NCBI RefSeq assembly: GCF_002195995.1
Contig: NZ_NHON01000016.1
Location: 1 to 64,000 of the forward strand
Direction of reading: 5' to 3'
Length of the DNA: 64,000 bases
DNA from: Inquilinus limosus
Lineage (GTDB): Bacteria > Pseudomonadota > Alphaproteobacteria > DSM-16000 > Inquilinaceae
Each line of letters starts with the position of its first letter. Position 1 is the first letter of the stretch. The position numbers were made by a program, and so were the translations under genes. Of this stretch, positions 54,879 through 64,000 are shown piece after piece. The notes below the pieces were generated by a model. That model was given only the letters and a program-made list of their open reading frames with translations. It did not search any database and was not told where the DNA came from.

Positions 54879-55816
54879 AGCTTCACCCGCGGGTCGAGGG
54901 CGACGGTCAGGATATCAGCCAGGAAGTTCACCGTGACGCTGGCCACGGCGAAGGCCATGGCCACACCCTGCACCACCATGTAGTCGCGGGTGAAGATGCC
55001 GCGCACCAGCAGCTGGCCCATGCCGGGGATGGAGAACACGTTCTCGATGATCACGGTGCCGCCGATCAGCCAGCCGATGTTGACCGCCAGCAGGTTGATG
55101 GTCGGCACGATGGCGTTGGGCACGACATGGCGCCAGAACACCATCCCCTCCTGCAGGCCGCGCGCCCGCGCCGCGGTGGCTTGGTCGGAGCGCAGCTCGG
55201 TGATCATCGCGGCCCTGAGGGTCCGGGTCAGCACCGCCGACAGGGCCAGGGCGACGGTCAGCCAGGGCAGCACCAGATGGTGCAGCCGGTCGGCCCAGTC
55301 GTCGCCATAGCCCGCCACCGGGAACAGCCCCAACGTCACGCTGAACAGGATGATCAGCATGATCCCCAGCCAGAACGGCGGCAGGCCGAGACCGGTGGTG
55401 GAGACGATGCGGATGGCGTGGTCGGCCAGCCGGCCGCGGCGGCGCGCGGCGATGGCGGCGAAGGGCACGGCGATCAGTAGCGACAGCAGCACGGCGCCGA
55501 ACACCAGCAGCAGGGTCGGCTGGACCCGCTCGGCGATCAGGCCCAGCACCGGCACCTTGTACAGGATCGACCGCCCCATCTCGCCATGGGCCAGGTTCTG
55601 CAGGAACAGGCCGTATTGCGTCCACAGCGGCTCGTCCAACCCGAACTGGGCCCGGATCCGCGCGATCGCGTCCGGCGTCGCCTTGGTGCCCAGCAGCACC
55701 CGCACCGGATCGCCGGGGATCGAGCGGATCAGCACGAAGGTGATGACGCTGATCCCGAACAGCACCGGGATCAGCTGCAGCGGGCGGGTCAGGACGAATC
55801 GGAAACGATGCATCAC
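54875..55816 (-). CDS. Peptide ABC transporter permease (DppB-like)
   Basis: Inner-membrane permease, 313 residues, six helices. MHRFRFVLTRPLQLIPVLFGISVITFVLIRSIPGDPVRVLLG at the N-terminus and the coupling loop DQATAARARGLQEGMVFWRHVVPNA are characteristic of DppB/OppB. GTG 55816 and ATG 55813 are both possible starts. It lies 26 bp downstream of the peptidase-like gene. Confidence 0.94.
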   Translation of the reverse strand: MMHRFRFVLTRPLQLIPVLFGISVITFVLIRSIPGDPVRVLLGTKATPDAIARIRAQFGLDEPLWTQYGLFLQNLAHGEMGRSILYKVPVLGLIAERVQPTLLLVFGAVLLSLLIAVPFAAIAARRRGRLADHAIRIVSTTGLGLPPFWLGIMLIILFSVTLGLFPVAGYGDDWADRLHHLVLPWLTVALALSAVLTRTLRAAMITELRSDQATAARARGLQEGMVFWRHVVPNAIVPTINLLAVNIGWLIGGTVIIENVFSIPGMGQLLVRGIFTRDYMVVQGVAMAFAVASVTVNFLADILTVALDPRVKL

Positions 55817-55842
55817 CGGTCAGCCCGGGCGGCGGGCGGGCA

Positions 55843-56733
55843 TCAGGCGCCCCGGTTCTGCTCGAGGAAATCCAGCAGCACCGGGTAGTAGGCGTGCGGC
55901 TCCTCGTAGAAGGGCATGTGGCTGGAGTTCGGAAAGACGTGCAGCCGGGCATTCGGCAGCGCCAGCTTCATGCGCAGCGCGCAGGCGGGCGTCAGCTCGT
56001 CATGCTCACCGCAGGTGATCAGCACCGGCACGGTGATCCGGTTCATGTCGGGCAGCCGGTTCCAGTCCTTCAGATTGCCGGTGTAGAGGAACTCGTTCGG
56101 GCCCTGGATCGTCCCGTAGGGACCCATGTTCCAGTCGTCGAGCGAGCGCTTGACCGGCGCCGGCCAGTGGTCCAGCCGGCAGACATGGCGGTGGTTCAGG
56201 ATCGTGATCGCCGCCTGGTACACCGGGTGGTCCAGCGTGCCCTCGGCCTCGTGCCGCTGCATCATCGCCACGGTCTCGGGGCCCAGCGCCGCGCGCAGCC
56301 GCTCCAGCTCGCCGATCAGATGCGGGATGTCGGCGGCCGTGTCCTCCAGGATCACGGTCTTCAGCGCCTCGGGATGGGTCAACGCGTATTCGACGCTGAG
56401 CCAGCCGCCCCAGGAATGGCCCAGCAGATGCACCCGGCCGAGGCCGAGCGCTTGGCGCACCGTCTCCACTTCCGCGACATAGCGGGTGATGGTCCAGAAG
56501 GCCGGGTCGGTCGGCCGGTCCGACGCGCCGGTGCCCAGCTGGTCGAAGGCGACGACGCGGTAACCCTTGTCGATCAGGCAGGAATGCGCGTCGCGCAGAT
56601 AGTCACAGGGCAGCCCCGGCCCGCCATTGAGGCACAGCACCGTCTCCGGCCCCGAGCCGAAGCTGTAGGCCACCACGGTGTGGCCATCCACGCGAATCTC
56701 GTCCCGCCGATCCGGCGCGATCTCCCGCCACAT
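55843..56733 (-). CDS. Proline iminopeptidase-like alpha/beta hydrolase (peptidase S33 type)
   Basis: A 296-residue serine hydrolase. LCLNGGPGLPCDYL is the oxyanion-hole region (GGPG) typical of proline iminopeptidases. Nucleophile Ser107 is in LLGHSWGGW, Asp near ITCGEHDELTP, and His in FPNSSHMPFYEE. No signal peptide, so it acts in the cytoplasm, where it would cleave imported short peptides or amides. It is first in the operon with a full peptide importer and an amino-acid-oxidase-type enzyme. Amide or ester hydrolase activity is the alternative. Confidence 0.88.
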   Translation of the reverse strand: MWREIAPDRRDEIRVDGHTVVAYSFGSGPETVLCLNGGPGLPCDYLRDAHSCLIDKGYRVVAFDQLGTGASDRPTDPAFWTITRYVAEVETVRQALGLGRVHLLGHSWGGWLSVEYALTHPEALKTVILEDTAADIPHLIGELERLRAALGPETVAMMQRHEAEGTLDHPVYQAAITILNHRHVCRLDHWPAPVKRSLDDWNMGPYGTIQGPNEFLYTGNLKDWNRLPDMNRITVPVLITCGEHDELTPACALRMKLALPNARLHVFPNSSHMPFYEEPHAYYPVLLDFLEQNRGA

Positions 56734-56939
56734 TCAGCCGTCCCCATCTGATCATTTTTTGCGTCGCGGAACGCTAGACTGATCGGACAAATCCGGCAAG
56801 GCGGCCCGATGGAGATGATCATGACCCGGCGTTGCTGCGCCGCCCGCCGCCTCGGGCATGATGCCGCCCCGATTGCCCGATAGCCTATTTCCGGCGGACC
56901 ATCGCCGCGTGACGAACGATTCAGCAGCAGGATTGCCCG

Positions 56940-59900
56940 ATGAACGATGCCGGCATCTCGATCCGGGACCGCCTCCTGAAGGACAGGCATGCCCTGCTGG
57001 ACCTCAGCACCCGCAACCGGCTGGTCAATGTCCCGCTGCGCACCCGCAACGTGCGGACGATCGAGATCGTCGACGAGGTCTCGGCCGAGGTGTACCGGCT
57101 GCTGCATGAGGGCAAGGCGCTGGCCTTCACCCCCGGCCGGCAGCTGAGCGAGGAGGAGCGCGCCGCGCTCGACCCGCAGGACACCGAGACCGGTGGCATC
57201 CCGCAGCCCGAGGCGGACGAGATCGACGAGAACGGCGTCGCCCGCCGCCACAGCGACCTGCAGTTGCAGACCCGGCTGACCTCGGAGGGCCTGCAGAAGC
57301 GCCTGTTCGACATCTGGTACGACGCCCAGACGCTGGAGGAGGAGCAGGGCGTCAACGTCCTGTACCTGGCCATCGGCCTGCTGCGCTGGTTCGATGGCGA
57401 GGGCGAGGATGCGCCCGCCCGGCACGCGCCGCTGATCCTGCTGCCGGTGCGGCTGGAGCGCACCAGCGCTGCGGAGAAGTTCAAGCTGCGCGGACGCGGC
57501 GAGCCGGCGTCGCCGAACCTGACGCTGCAGGCCAAGATGCGGGCCGAGTTCAGCCTGCTGATCGAGGATGTGCAGAACGAGGACGAGCTCGACCTCGCCG
57601 GCTACATGGCCCGGGTGGCGGAGACGGTGTCGAAGCAGAAGCGCTGGGAGGTGCTGCCCGACGCGATGGTGCTGGGCTTCTTCTCCTTCGCCAAGTTCCT
57701 GATGTACCGGGACCTCGACCCGGAAAACTGGCCCGCGGCCTCGCCGATCGACCAGCACCCGATCGTCACCGGCCTGCTGCGCGACGGCTTTCCGGAGAGC
57801 GAGCCGCTGATCCCCGGCCATGACACCAAGATCGACGCGCTGATCCCGCCGGCGCGGATGAACCATATCGTCGACGCCGACAGCTCGCAGACGGTGGTGA
57901 TCGAGGAGGCGGCGGGCGGCCGCAACCTGGTGGTCAAGGGCCCGCCGGGCACCGGCAAGTCGCAGACCATCACCAATATCGTCGCGGCTGCCGTGGCCGA
58001 GGGCCGCAAGGTTCTGTTCGTCGCCGAGAAGATGGCGGCGCTGGACGTCGTCCACCGCCGGCTGCGCGATGCCGGGCTGGGCCCCCTGACGCTGGAGCTG
58101 CACAGCAGCAAGGCGACCAAGCGCGGCCTGCTGGAGGAGCTGAAGCGGACCAAGGAGCTGGCGCCGGCCGCCGCGCCCGACGGCGGCTCGGTGGTCGAGA
58201 AGCTGACCGAGTCCCGCGACCGGCTGAACGCCCATGCCGAGGATCTGCACCGGCGCCACGACCCGCACGGGCTGTCGGCCTATCAGGTGATCGGCCGGCT
58301 GGCGGCGCTGCGCGAGGGCCCGGCCCGGGCCGGCGTCGTGCTGGAGGCGCCGGAGACCTGGCCGCCGCTGGAGCGGGAGCGGCGCGCTGACATCGTCGAG
58401 GAGATCGCCCAGCGGCTGGGCTCGATCGGCGCGCCGCAGGAGCATCCCTGGCGCGGCGTCCGCCGGGAGGCGCTGGACCCCAGCGAGGTCGACTCGCTCA
58501 CCGTCCGTCTGCGCGACCTCGCCGGCCCGGTGGCGCGGCTGCGGGAGGAAGCGACCGCCGGCGCGCCGATCTTCGGCCTGCCGGCCGGGACCCTGGACGA
58601 GCTGGCGCGGCTGCGAACGGTGCTGCGCGCCGCGGCGGCCCTGCCGCCCTGCGACCGCGCGGCCTTGGCGCACCCGGCCTGGGCCAACGACGCCGCCCGC
58701 CTCGCCGACCTGCCCGAGCGCGGCCGCCGCGCCACCGAGACCCGCGCGGCGGCGGAGGACGCCTTCGTCGACGCCGCCTGGCAGGTCGACCTGATGCCCT
58801 GCTGCATGGCGATCGCCACCAGGGGCGGCTCGCTGTTCCGCTTCCTCGACGGCACCTACCGGGCCCAGATCGGCCTGCTGCGGTCGCTGCTCAAGGCACC
58901 GCTGCCGAAGGGGCAGCAGGCCCGGCTCGACCTGGTCGATCGGATGATCGCGGCACAGGCCGCCCGCAAGGCCTATGAAGAGGCGAAGCCGCTCGGCCCC
59001 GCCTTCGGCACGCTGTGGCAGGAGGAGCGGAGCGACTGGGACGCGCTGGCGGCCCTCGCCGCCTGGCGCGCCGCCCTGCCCGAGCCGGCGCTGCCCGACG
59101 GCTTCCTCAGACGGCTCGCAACCCTGCCCGACCCCGCGGTGATCCCACCGCCGCTCGCGGTGCTGGAAGAGACGCTCGACCCGGCCCGGGCCGGGCTGGA
59201 CGATCTCGCCGCCTGGCTCGACCTCGACCTGCGGCGCGCCTTCCGCGTCGAGAGCACCGGCGCGATCCCCCTCGACGGGCTGGCCGGGCGGCTGGAGCTG
59301 TGGCGCGGGCAGCCGGAGCAGGTGACGAAATGGGTCGCCTTCGCCGAGCGCGGCCGGGCCGCCGCCCGGCTCGGGCTCGGCGCCCTGGTCGACGGCGTGC
59401 TGGATGGGACGCTCGACGCCCCTGCCCTGCCCCCGACCTTCGAGCGCGCCGCGCTGGAGGCGATCCGCACCGACATCTTCGCCCGCCTGCCCGATCTGAA
59501 GCGCTTCGACGGCGAGCTGCAGCAGCGCGTGGTCGAGGGTTTCCGCGCCCTGGACGTCAACCGCATCGGCCTGGCCCGGTCGGTCATCGGCCAGCGGCAT
59601 CGGGACGGGCTGCCGCGCGGCAATGCCGGCATCGGGCCGCTCGGCGTGCTGAATGGCGAACTGGCGAAGAAGCGCAACCACCTGCCGATCCGCCAGCTGC
59701 TGGAGAAAGCCGGCCCGGCGATCCAGCAGCTGAAGCCGGTGTTCATGATGAGCCCGCTGTCGGTGGCCCAGTTCCTGAAGCCGGGGGCGCTGTCCTTCGA
59801 CCTGCTGGTGATCGACGAGGCGTCGCAGGTGGAGCCGATCGACGCGCTGGGCGCGATGGCCCGGGTGCGGCAGATCGCGGTGGTGGGCGACGAGCGCCAG

Positions 59901-61742
59901 CTGCCGCCGACCCGCTTCTTCGCCAAGCTGACCAGCGACATCGAGGAGCGGGACGAGGATGACGAGCAGACCGTCGCCGCGCGGGACGCGGAAAGCATCC
60001 TCGACCTGTGCCTCGCCAAGGGCGTGCCGGCGCGGATGCTCAACTGGCACTATCGCAGCCGGCACCAGTCGCTGATCGCCGTCTCCAATCGCGAATTCTA
60101 CGAGAACCGGCTCTTCATCGTGCCCAGCCCGTATGACGCGGTTGCCGGCATGGGGCTGAAGTTCAACCATCTGCCCGACGCGCATTACGACCGCGGCAAC
60201 ACCCGCACCAACCCGATCGAGGCCCGGACGGTGGCGGAGGCGGTGATCCGCCACGCGCGGGAGACGCCGCAGAAGTCGCTGGGCGTCGCCACCTTCTCGG
60301 TCGCCCAGCGCCAGGCGATCCAGAAGGACCTGGAGCTGCTGCGCCGCGCCCATCCGGAGACGGAGGAGTTCTTCCGCAATACGGGCTCCGAGCCGTTCTT
60401 CATCAAGAACCTGGAGAACATCCAGGGCGACGAGCGGGACGTGATCTTCATCTCGGTCGGCTATGGCCGCACCGCGTCCGGCTACATGGCGATGAGCTTC
60501 GGTCCCCTCAGCGGCGAGGGCGGCGAGCGCCAGCTGAATGTGCTGATCTCCCGCGCCAAGGAGCGGTGCGAGGTGTTCTCCTCGATCACCGGCGACGACA
60601 TCGACCTGGAGCGCACCCGGTCGCGCGGCGTGACGGCGCTGAAGCTGTTCCTGGGCTACGCCCAGACCGGCCGACTCGACGTCGCCCAGCCCAGCGGCCG
60701 CGGCGCGGATTCGGCCTTCGAGGAGCATGTGGCGCGGGCGCTGGCGGCGCGCGGCCATGAGGTGAAGGCTCAGATCGGCACCGCCGGCTTCTTCGTCGAC
60801 CTGGCCGTGGTCGACCCGGAGAAGCCGGGCCGCTTCGTGCTCGGCATCGAATGCGACGGCGCGCCCTACCACGCCTCGCGCTCGGCCCGCGACCGCGACA
60901 GGCTGCGCCAGCGGGTGCTGGAGGATCACGGCTGGATCATCCACCGCATCTGGAGCCTGGACTGGTACATGCGCCCAGCCGAGGAGCTGCGGAGGCTGGA
61001 GGACGCCATCGCCGCGGCGCAGGCGGAATGGCGGGAGCGCGACGAGGGCGCCGCCGTGGCGCCCGCGAAGCCGGCACCAATCGAGTTCAGCTTCCAGCCG
61101 GTCGACCAGGACACCGAGATCGTCCAGGCCCGGATCGGGGAGAAGCCGCCCGCGCCGCTGGCGCAGCCTTACGAGGAAGCATCCTTCGCCGTTGCCGCGA
61201 CGCTGGAGCCGCATGAGGTGCCGGTCGGCGAGATGGCGCAGCACGTCCTGCGCATCGTCGAGGCGGAGGGGCCGGTGCATGAGGACGAGATTGTCACCCG
61301 CATCCGCACGCTGTGGGGCCTGCAGCGGGCCGGCAGCCGCATCCGCGAGGCGGTGGGCCGCGCCGTCGCGCTGGCCCGGCGACAGCAGTCGATCGCCGGC
61401 GAGGGCTTCTGCGACATCCCGGGGCGGGAGGCGCGGATCCGCGACCGGTCCGGCGTCGCCTCGGCCGGGCTGCGCAAGCCGGACATGTTGCCGCCGGCCG
61501 AGATCGCGGCGGCGATGCTGGCGGTGATCGACCGCAATTTCGGCGCCGGGCGGGAGGAGCTTGTCACGGCCGTGGCCCGGCTGTTCGGCTTCGCCGCGAC
61601 CAGCGCGCCGCTGAAGGCGGTGCTGGACGGCGAGATCGGCCGGCTGGTCGCCGGCGGGCAGCTCCGCGACGACCAGGGCCATCTGGTCCGGGCCGCGGCG
61701 GCCCCGTCGGCCGTCAGCCCCACGGCGGCGCCACAGCAATAA
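56940..61742 (+). CDS. DUF4011-helicase-nuclease-DUF3320 protein, probable antiphage defence (HheA-like)
   Basis: A 1600-residue multidomain protein. The N-terminal DUF4011 has LLDLSTRNRLVNVPL (residues about 19-33). A superfamily I (UPF1-like) helicase core follows, with Walker A GPPGTGKS (334-341), Walker B VIDEASQ (D959, E960), VVGDERQLPPTRFF, NWHYRSRHQSLI, NLENIQGDERDVIF and RQLNVLISRAKER. A Vsr/MTES-type nuclease domain (about 1255-1360) has FFVDLAVVDP (D1287) and GIECDGAPYH (E1304, D1306). A DUF3320 ends the protein. As I recall, the DUF4011-helicase-Vsr layout has been reported as a single-gene defence protein (Hhe). All helicase motifs look intact. The stop overlaps the convergent methyltransferase by 29 bp. 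The 206-bp upstream gap separates it from the divergent peptidase gene. Confidence 0.9.
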   Translation: MNDAGISIRDRLLKDRHALLDLSTRNRLVNVPLRTRNVRTIEIVDEVSAEVYRLLHEGKALAFTPGRQLSEEERAALDPQDTETGGIPQPEADEIDENGVARRHSDLQLQTRLTSEGLQKRLFDIWYDAQTLEEEQGVNVLYLAIGLLRWFDGEGEDAPARHAPLILLPVRLERTSAAEKFKLRGRGEPASPNLTLQAKMRAEFSLLIEDVQNEDELDLAGYMARVAETVSKQKRWEVLPDAMVLGFFSFAKFLMYRDLDPENWPAASPIDQHPIVTGLLRDGFPESEPLIPGHDTKIDALIPPARMNHIVDADSSQTVVIEEAAGGRNLVVKGPPGTGKSQTITNIVAAAVAEGRKVLFVAEKMAALDVVHRRLRDAGLGPLTLELHSSKATKRGLLEELKRTKELAPAAAPDGGSVVEKLTESRDRLNAHAEDLHRRHDPHGLSAYQVIGRLAALREGPARAGVVLEAPETWPPLERERRADIVEEIAQRLGSIGAPQEHPWRGVRREALDPSEVDSLTVRLRDLAGPVARLREEATAGAPIFGLPAGTLDELARLRTVLRAAAALPPCDRAALAHPAWANDAARLADLPERGRRATETRAAAEDAFVDAAWQVDLMPCCMAIATRGGSLFRFLDGTYRAQIGLLRSLLKAPLPKGQQARLDLVDRMIAAQAARKAYEEAKPLGPAFGTLWQEERSDWDALAALAAWRAALPEPALPDGFLRRLATLPDPAVIPPPLAVLEETLDPARAGLDDLAAWLDLDLRRAFRVESTGAIPLDGLAGRLELWRGQPEQVTKWVAFAERGRAAARLGLGALVDGVLDGTLDAPALPPTFERAALEAIRTDIFARLPDLKRFDGELQQRVVEGFRALDVNRIGLARSVIGQRHRDGLPRGNAGIGPLGVLNGELAKKRNHLPIRQLLEKAGPAIQQLKPVFMMSPLSVAQFLKPGALSFDLLVIDEASQVEPIDALGAMARVRQIAVVGDERQLPPTRFFAKLTSDIEERDEDDEQTVAARDAESILDLCLAKGVPARMLNWHYRSRHQSLIAVSNREFYENRLFIVPSPYDAVAGMGLKFNHLPDAHYDRGNTRTNPIEARTVAEAVIRHARETPQKSLGVATFSVAQRQAIQKDLELLRRAHPETEEFFRNTGSEPFFIKNLENIQGDERDVIFISVGYGRTASGYMAMSFGPLSGEGGERQLNVLISRAKERCEVFSSITGDDIDLERTRSRGVTALKLFLGYAQTGRLDVAQPSGRGADSAFEEHVARALAARGHEVKAQIGTAGFFVDLAVVDPEKPGRFVLGIECDGAPYHASRSARDRDRLRQRVLEDHGWIIHRIWSLDWYMRPAEELRRLEDAIAAAQAEWRERDEGAAVAPAKPAPIEFSFQPVDQDTEIVQARIGEKPPAPLAQPYEEASFAVAATLEPHEVPVGEMAQHVLRIVEAEGPVHEDEIVTRIRTLWGLQRAGSRIREAVGRAVALARRQQSIAGEGFCDIPGREARIRDRSGVASAGLRKPDMLPPAEIAAAMLAVIDRNFGAGREELVTAVARLFGFAATSAPLKAVLDGEIGRLVAGGQLRDDQGHLVRAAAAPSAVSPTAAPQQ

Positions 61743-62232
61743 CGGCGAGCGCGCCGGGGCGCTCCGCGGTCCGGATGTCCCGCAGCCCGAACGCCGTGAA
61801 AGACGCCTGGATCATCTCGATGATGCGGGCGGCCGGCTCGTCATAGAGGATCCAGACCTCGCCGCCGGGACGCAGGCTGCCGGCGATATGCGGCAGGGCC
61901 AGGCCGGGGCGGGTCCAGAAGCTGTTGACGCGGATGGCATAGATCCGGTCGAAGCCGCCCGGCGCGACCGGTCCATGCTCGATGTCGCCTTTGGCGACGG
62001 TCACCCGCCCAGCCGCGATCGCCGGCGCATTCACGACCTGAGCCCGCGCCACGGCGGTGTCGGAGCGATCGATGGCGGCAACGGTCGCGGTCGGTGCGCT
62101 CTCGATCACGGCCTGGATCGCCTGGCCGGTGCCGCAGCCGATCTCCAGCAGCCTCTCCCCCGCACGCGGCGCCAGCAGGCCGACCGCGGCCCGGATGCGG
62201 GGCGAGATCTTCAGGGGTGGATCGGTTCGCAT
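61714..62232 (-). CDS. Class I SAM-dependent methyltransferase
   Basis: A 172-residue methyltransferase. RLLEIGCGTGQAIQAVIES is motif I, VAAIDRSDTAVARA motif II, DRIYAIRVNSFW motif IV and GSLRPGGEVWILYD motif post-III. ATG 62232 is chosen because it starts the conserved-looking region (MRTDPPLKISPRIRAAVGLL); the frame is open up to 62277. Acceptor unknown. Its 3' end lies within the helicase gene end on the other strand. A link with defence has no support beyond proximity. Confidence 0.85.
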   Translation of the reverse strand: MRTDPPLKISPRIRAAVGLLAPRAGERLLEIGCGTGQAIQAVIESAPTATVAAIDRSDTAVARAQVVNAPAIAAGRVTVAKGDIEHGPVAPGGFDRIYAIRVNSFWTRPGLALPHIAGSLRPGGEVWILYDEPAARIIEMIQASFTAFGLRDIRTAERPGALAVIAVAPPWG

Positions 62233-62329
62233 GGGCTCCTGCGTCGCATGACGAAGCGGCCGTGAAGGATCGCCCATTCCCCGGTCGGATGCCGCTGACT
62301 ATCCTGCCAGCGAAACCTCTGGACCGGAC

Positions 62330-64000
62330 ATGGCGAAGACCTCCACTCGGAAAGCGGCACAGCGCTTCGACATCGATGCCATACGGCGTCTCTCCGGCGA
62401 GACCACCTTCGCCCGCGGCTCGGCCTATCACGCGGCGGGGCGGGTCGCGATCCTGTCCAGCCATGCCGGCCGGATCACCGCCAAGGTCTTCGGCTCGGAA
62501 ACCTATGACGCCAGCTTGGCGCAAGGCGTGGACCATCCGGCCGGCGACTGCTCCTGCCCCGCCTTCGCGGGTATCGGCTGGTGCAAGCATCTGGTTGCCG
62601 TGGCCCTCGCCGCCAACGACCTCGCGGACGGCGAGACGTCGGGCAGCCGGCCCGACCCCGTCCGCGATCATCTCCGCAGCCTGAGCGCCGAAACGCTGGT
62701 CGAGATGGTCCTGGAACAGGCCGGGAAGGATCCGGGATTGCGGCGGCGCCTCGAACTCGCCGCCGCGATGACCCAGGGCGACGACGCCATGATTCACGCT
62801 CACCTCAAGAAGGCCATCACGGCGGCGACGCGGACGGACGGCATCGAGTACCGGCGGGTGCGAAGCTGGGTGCGGGGTATCGGCGATTTCCTCGACCGGA
62901 TCGAGGATCTGCTGGACGGCGGCCGGGCCCAGCTGGGCCTGGATCTGCTCGAACATGTCCTGGACCGGATGGCGCCGGCGCTCGCCGAGATCGACGATTC
63001 CGACGGCGACGGCATGGCGCTGTTCGGACGGGCGGAGAAGCTCCACCTGCAGGCCTGCCAGACCGTACGGCCGGATCCGGTCGCCTTGGCGCGCCGGCTG
63101 TTCAGGCGGGAAACCGAATCGCTGACGGATGCCTTTTCCGGCTCTACAGGCACCTACGGTGATGTGCTGGGCCGCGAGGGCCTGGCCGAATACAGGCGGC
63201 TCGCTGAGGCGGCCTGGGCCCAGCTTCCGTCACGCCGGGCCGATGATCGGCGGGCCTCCCAAGACCATGAATATGCATCGAAGCGCCACGCGCTGTTCTC
63301 CATCCTGGACGACCTCGCCGAAACGGATGGTGACTTCGACCGACGGGTCGCGTTGCTGACCAAGGATCTGTCGTCGGTCAGCGGCTATGAGAAGCTCGTC
63401 GATCTATGCCTCGCCCATGGCCGGCCGGAGGCAGCGGTGAAATGGGCCGAGGAAGGCCTCTGGCTGTTCCAGGGCGTTTCCGCCGAACTGCTGAGTCGAA
63501 AGGCGGTGAGCCTCTATCGCCGGTCCGGCCGGACGGCAGAGGCGGAGGCACTGCTGTGGCGCTGCTTCGACCGCCGACCCTCTTCCCATCTCCTTAATGA
63601 ACTCAAGGTTCTCGCTGGCGGCGACGCGGGCGGGGCAGTGCTCGACCGCGCCGTTGCCGTCATGCGGCAGCGTCTCGCCGGCCGGCAGAAAACCGGGCAG
63701 TGGTGGGGCGGCTTTTCCGATGCCGACTTCTTGGTGGAGATCCTTCTGGCCCAAGGTCGGCTGGCGGAGGCCTGGGCCGTCACTGACGCGCATGATTGCC
63801 AGGCACGCACCGTTCTCGCCGTCGCCGCCGCCAGCGAGACGACGGAACCAGCGAAGGTGGTTGCGCTCTATGAGCAGCTGGTCGAACGCCATGTCGGGCA
63901 CACGACACAGGCTGGCTACGAAGAGGCCTGCCGGCTGATCGACACGATCGGCCGCATCCGCAAGGACAGGACCGAGACGGCAATCCATGCGGCTTATGTG
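62330..64000 (+). CDS. SWIM zinc-finger protein (3' truncated by window end)
   Basis: The first 557 codons of a gene that leaves the window without a stop. The SWIM zinc finger CxCx8CxH is at C74, C76, C85 and H87 (DCSCPAFAGIGWCKHLVAVAL). Residues from about 110 on are helical, with repeat-like segments such as EKLVDLCLAHGRPEAAVKWAEEGLWLF and AVSLYRRSGRTAEAEALLWRCF that look like tetratricopeptide-type helical hairpins. SWIM fingers bind DNA or protein and often occur next to Snf2-type helicases. No ribosome site is clear at ATG 62330. Function not established. Confidence 0.8.
   Translation, partial: MAKTSTRKAAQRFDIDAIRRLSGETTFARGSAYHAAGRVAILSSHAGRITAKVFGSETYDASLAQGVDHPAGDCSCPAFAGIGWCKHLVAVALAANDLADGETSGSRPDPVRDHLRSLSAETLVEMVLEQAGKDPGLRRRLELAAAMTQGDDAMIHAHLKKAITAATRTDGIEYRRVRSWVRGIGDFLDRIEDLLDGGRAQLGLDLLEHVLDRMAPALAEIDDSDGDGMALFGRAEKLHLQACQTVRPDPVALARRLFRRETESLTDAFSGSTGTYGDVLGREGLAEYRRLAEAAWAQLPSRRADDRRASQDHEYASKRHALFSILDDLAETDGDFDRRVALLTKDLSSVSGYEKLVDLCLAHGRPEAAVKWAEEGLWLFQGVSAELLSRKAVSLYRRSGRTAEAEALLWRCFDRRPSSHLLNELKVLAGGDAGGAVLDRAVAVMRQRLAGRQKTGQWWGGFSDADFLVEILLAQGRLAEAWAVTDAHDCQARTVLAVAAASETTEPAKVVALYEQLVERHVGHTTQAGYEEACRLIDTIGRIRKDRTETAIHAAYV

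Noticed and set aside
56574-61739. Open frame of 1721 codons on the minus strand opposite the helicase gene
   Set aside because: It mirrors the helicase gene, is rich in Arg/Gln/His/Gly/Leu low-complexity text typical of antisense GC-rich frames and has no domain. The sense protein has clear conserved motifs.

Overview
The window is a very GC-rich bacterial chromosome segment with about 60 protein genes, one tRNA and several intergenic palindromic repeats. An alphaproteobacterium is the best guess, probably of the Rhodospirillales/Azospirillales (Inquilinus-like) type. This is inferred from the thrS-infC arrangement, minCDE, an LpxL-type acyltransferase (Gram-negative outer membrane), ROK, MHS and PPK2 families, and two repeat types (near 15.7 kb and 49.3 kb) of a kind common in that class. 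The species cannot be fixed from the sequence.

Layout. 0-4.1 kb: a fused two-domain peptide-type ABC ATPase, a small protein with a possible deamidase-like Cys/His core, and a family 5 solute-binding protein. 4.2-9.6 kb: a flavin monooxygenase with a polyphosphate kinase 2, a phosphatase-like protein with an altered active-site motif, a TMEM43-like membrane protein, a small secreted protein and an RluA-type pseudouridine synthase. 9.8-11.7 kb: minC-minD-minE (division-site placement). 11.8-15.6 kb: methyltransferase, VOC protein, haem-oxygenase-like protein and an ALDH7-type aldehyde dehydrogenase. 15.9-18.7 kb: a three-gene ABC importer. 18.8-23.3 kb: a class III cyclase, fructokinase (mak), and thrS-infC. 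infC appears to start at AUA inside the end of thrS and to end at a clear intrinsic terminator.

23.4-36.1 kb is a cell-surface polysaccharide region: an LpxL-like acyltransferase, an ELM1-like protein, several glycosyltransferases, an MBOAT acyltransferase overlapping its SGNH-type partner, an MptE-like protein, and three diverged copies of one uncharacterised KpsC/KpsS-like family. A DDAH-like hydrolase and tRNA-Ser(GGA) follow. Just after the tRNA, 37.1-39.7 kb is visibly lower in GC (LysR, DoxX-like, NmrA-like) and looks acquired. 39.9-42.7 kb carries an FMN reductase/TetR divergent pair with a palindromic operator candidate and small enzymes. 42.9-49.1 kb has an MHS-family carboxylate transporter with a large extra loop, facing a LuxR-type response regulator and a 1274-residue symporter-fused hybrid histidine kinase (CrbS/CrbR-like). 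49.4-56.7 kb is a seven-gene minus-strand operon for peptide uptake and use: proline iminopeptidase-like hydrolase, DppB, DppC, DppD, DppF, binding protein, and an amino-acid-oxidase-type flavoenzyme.

The last 7 kb holds a 1600-residue DUF4011-helicase-nuclease-DUF3320 protein that resembles a single-gene antiphage defence protein. It is followed by a methyltransferase on the other strand and the first 557 codons of a SWIM zinc-finger protein that runs off the window.
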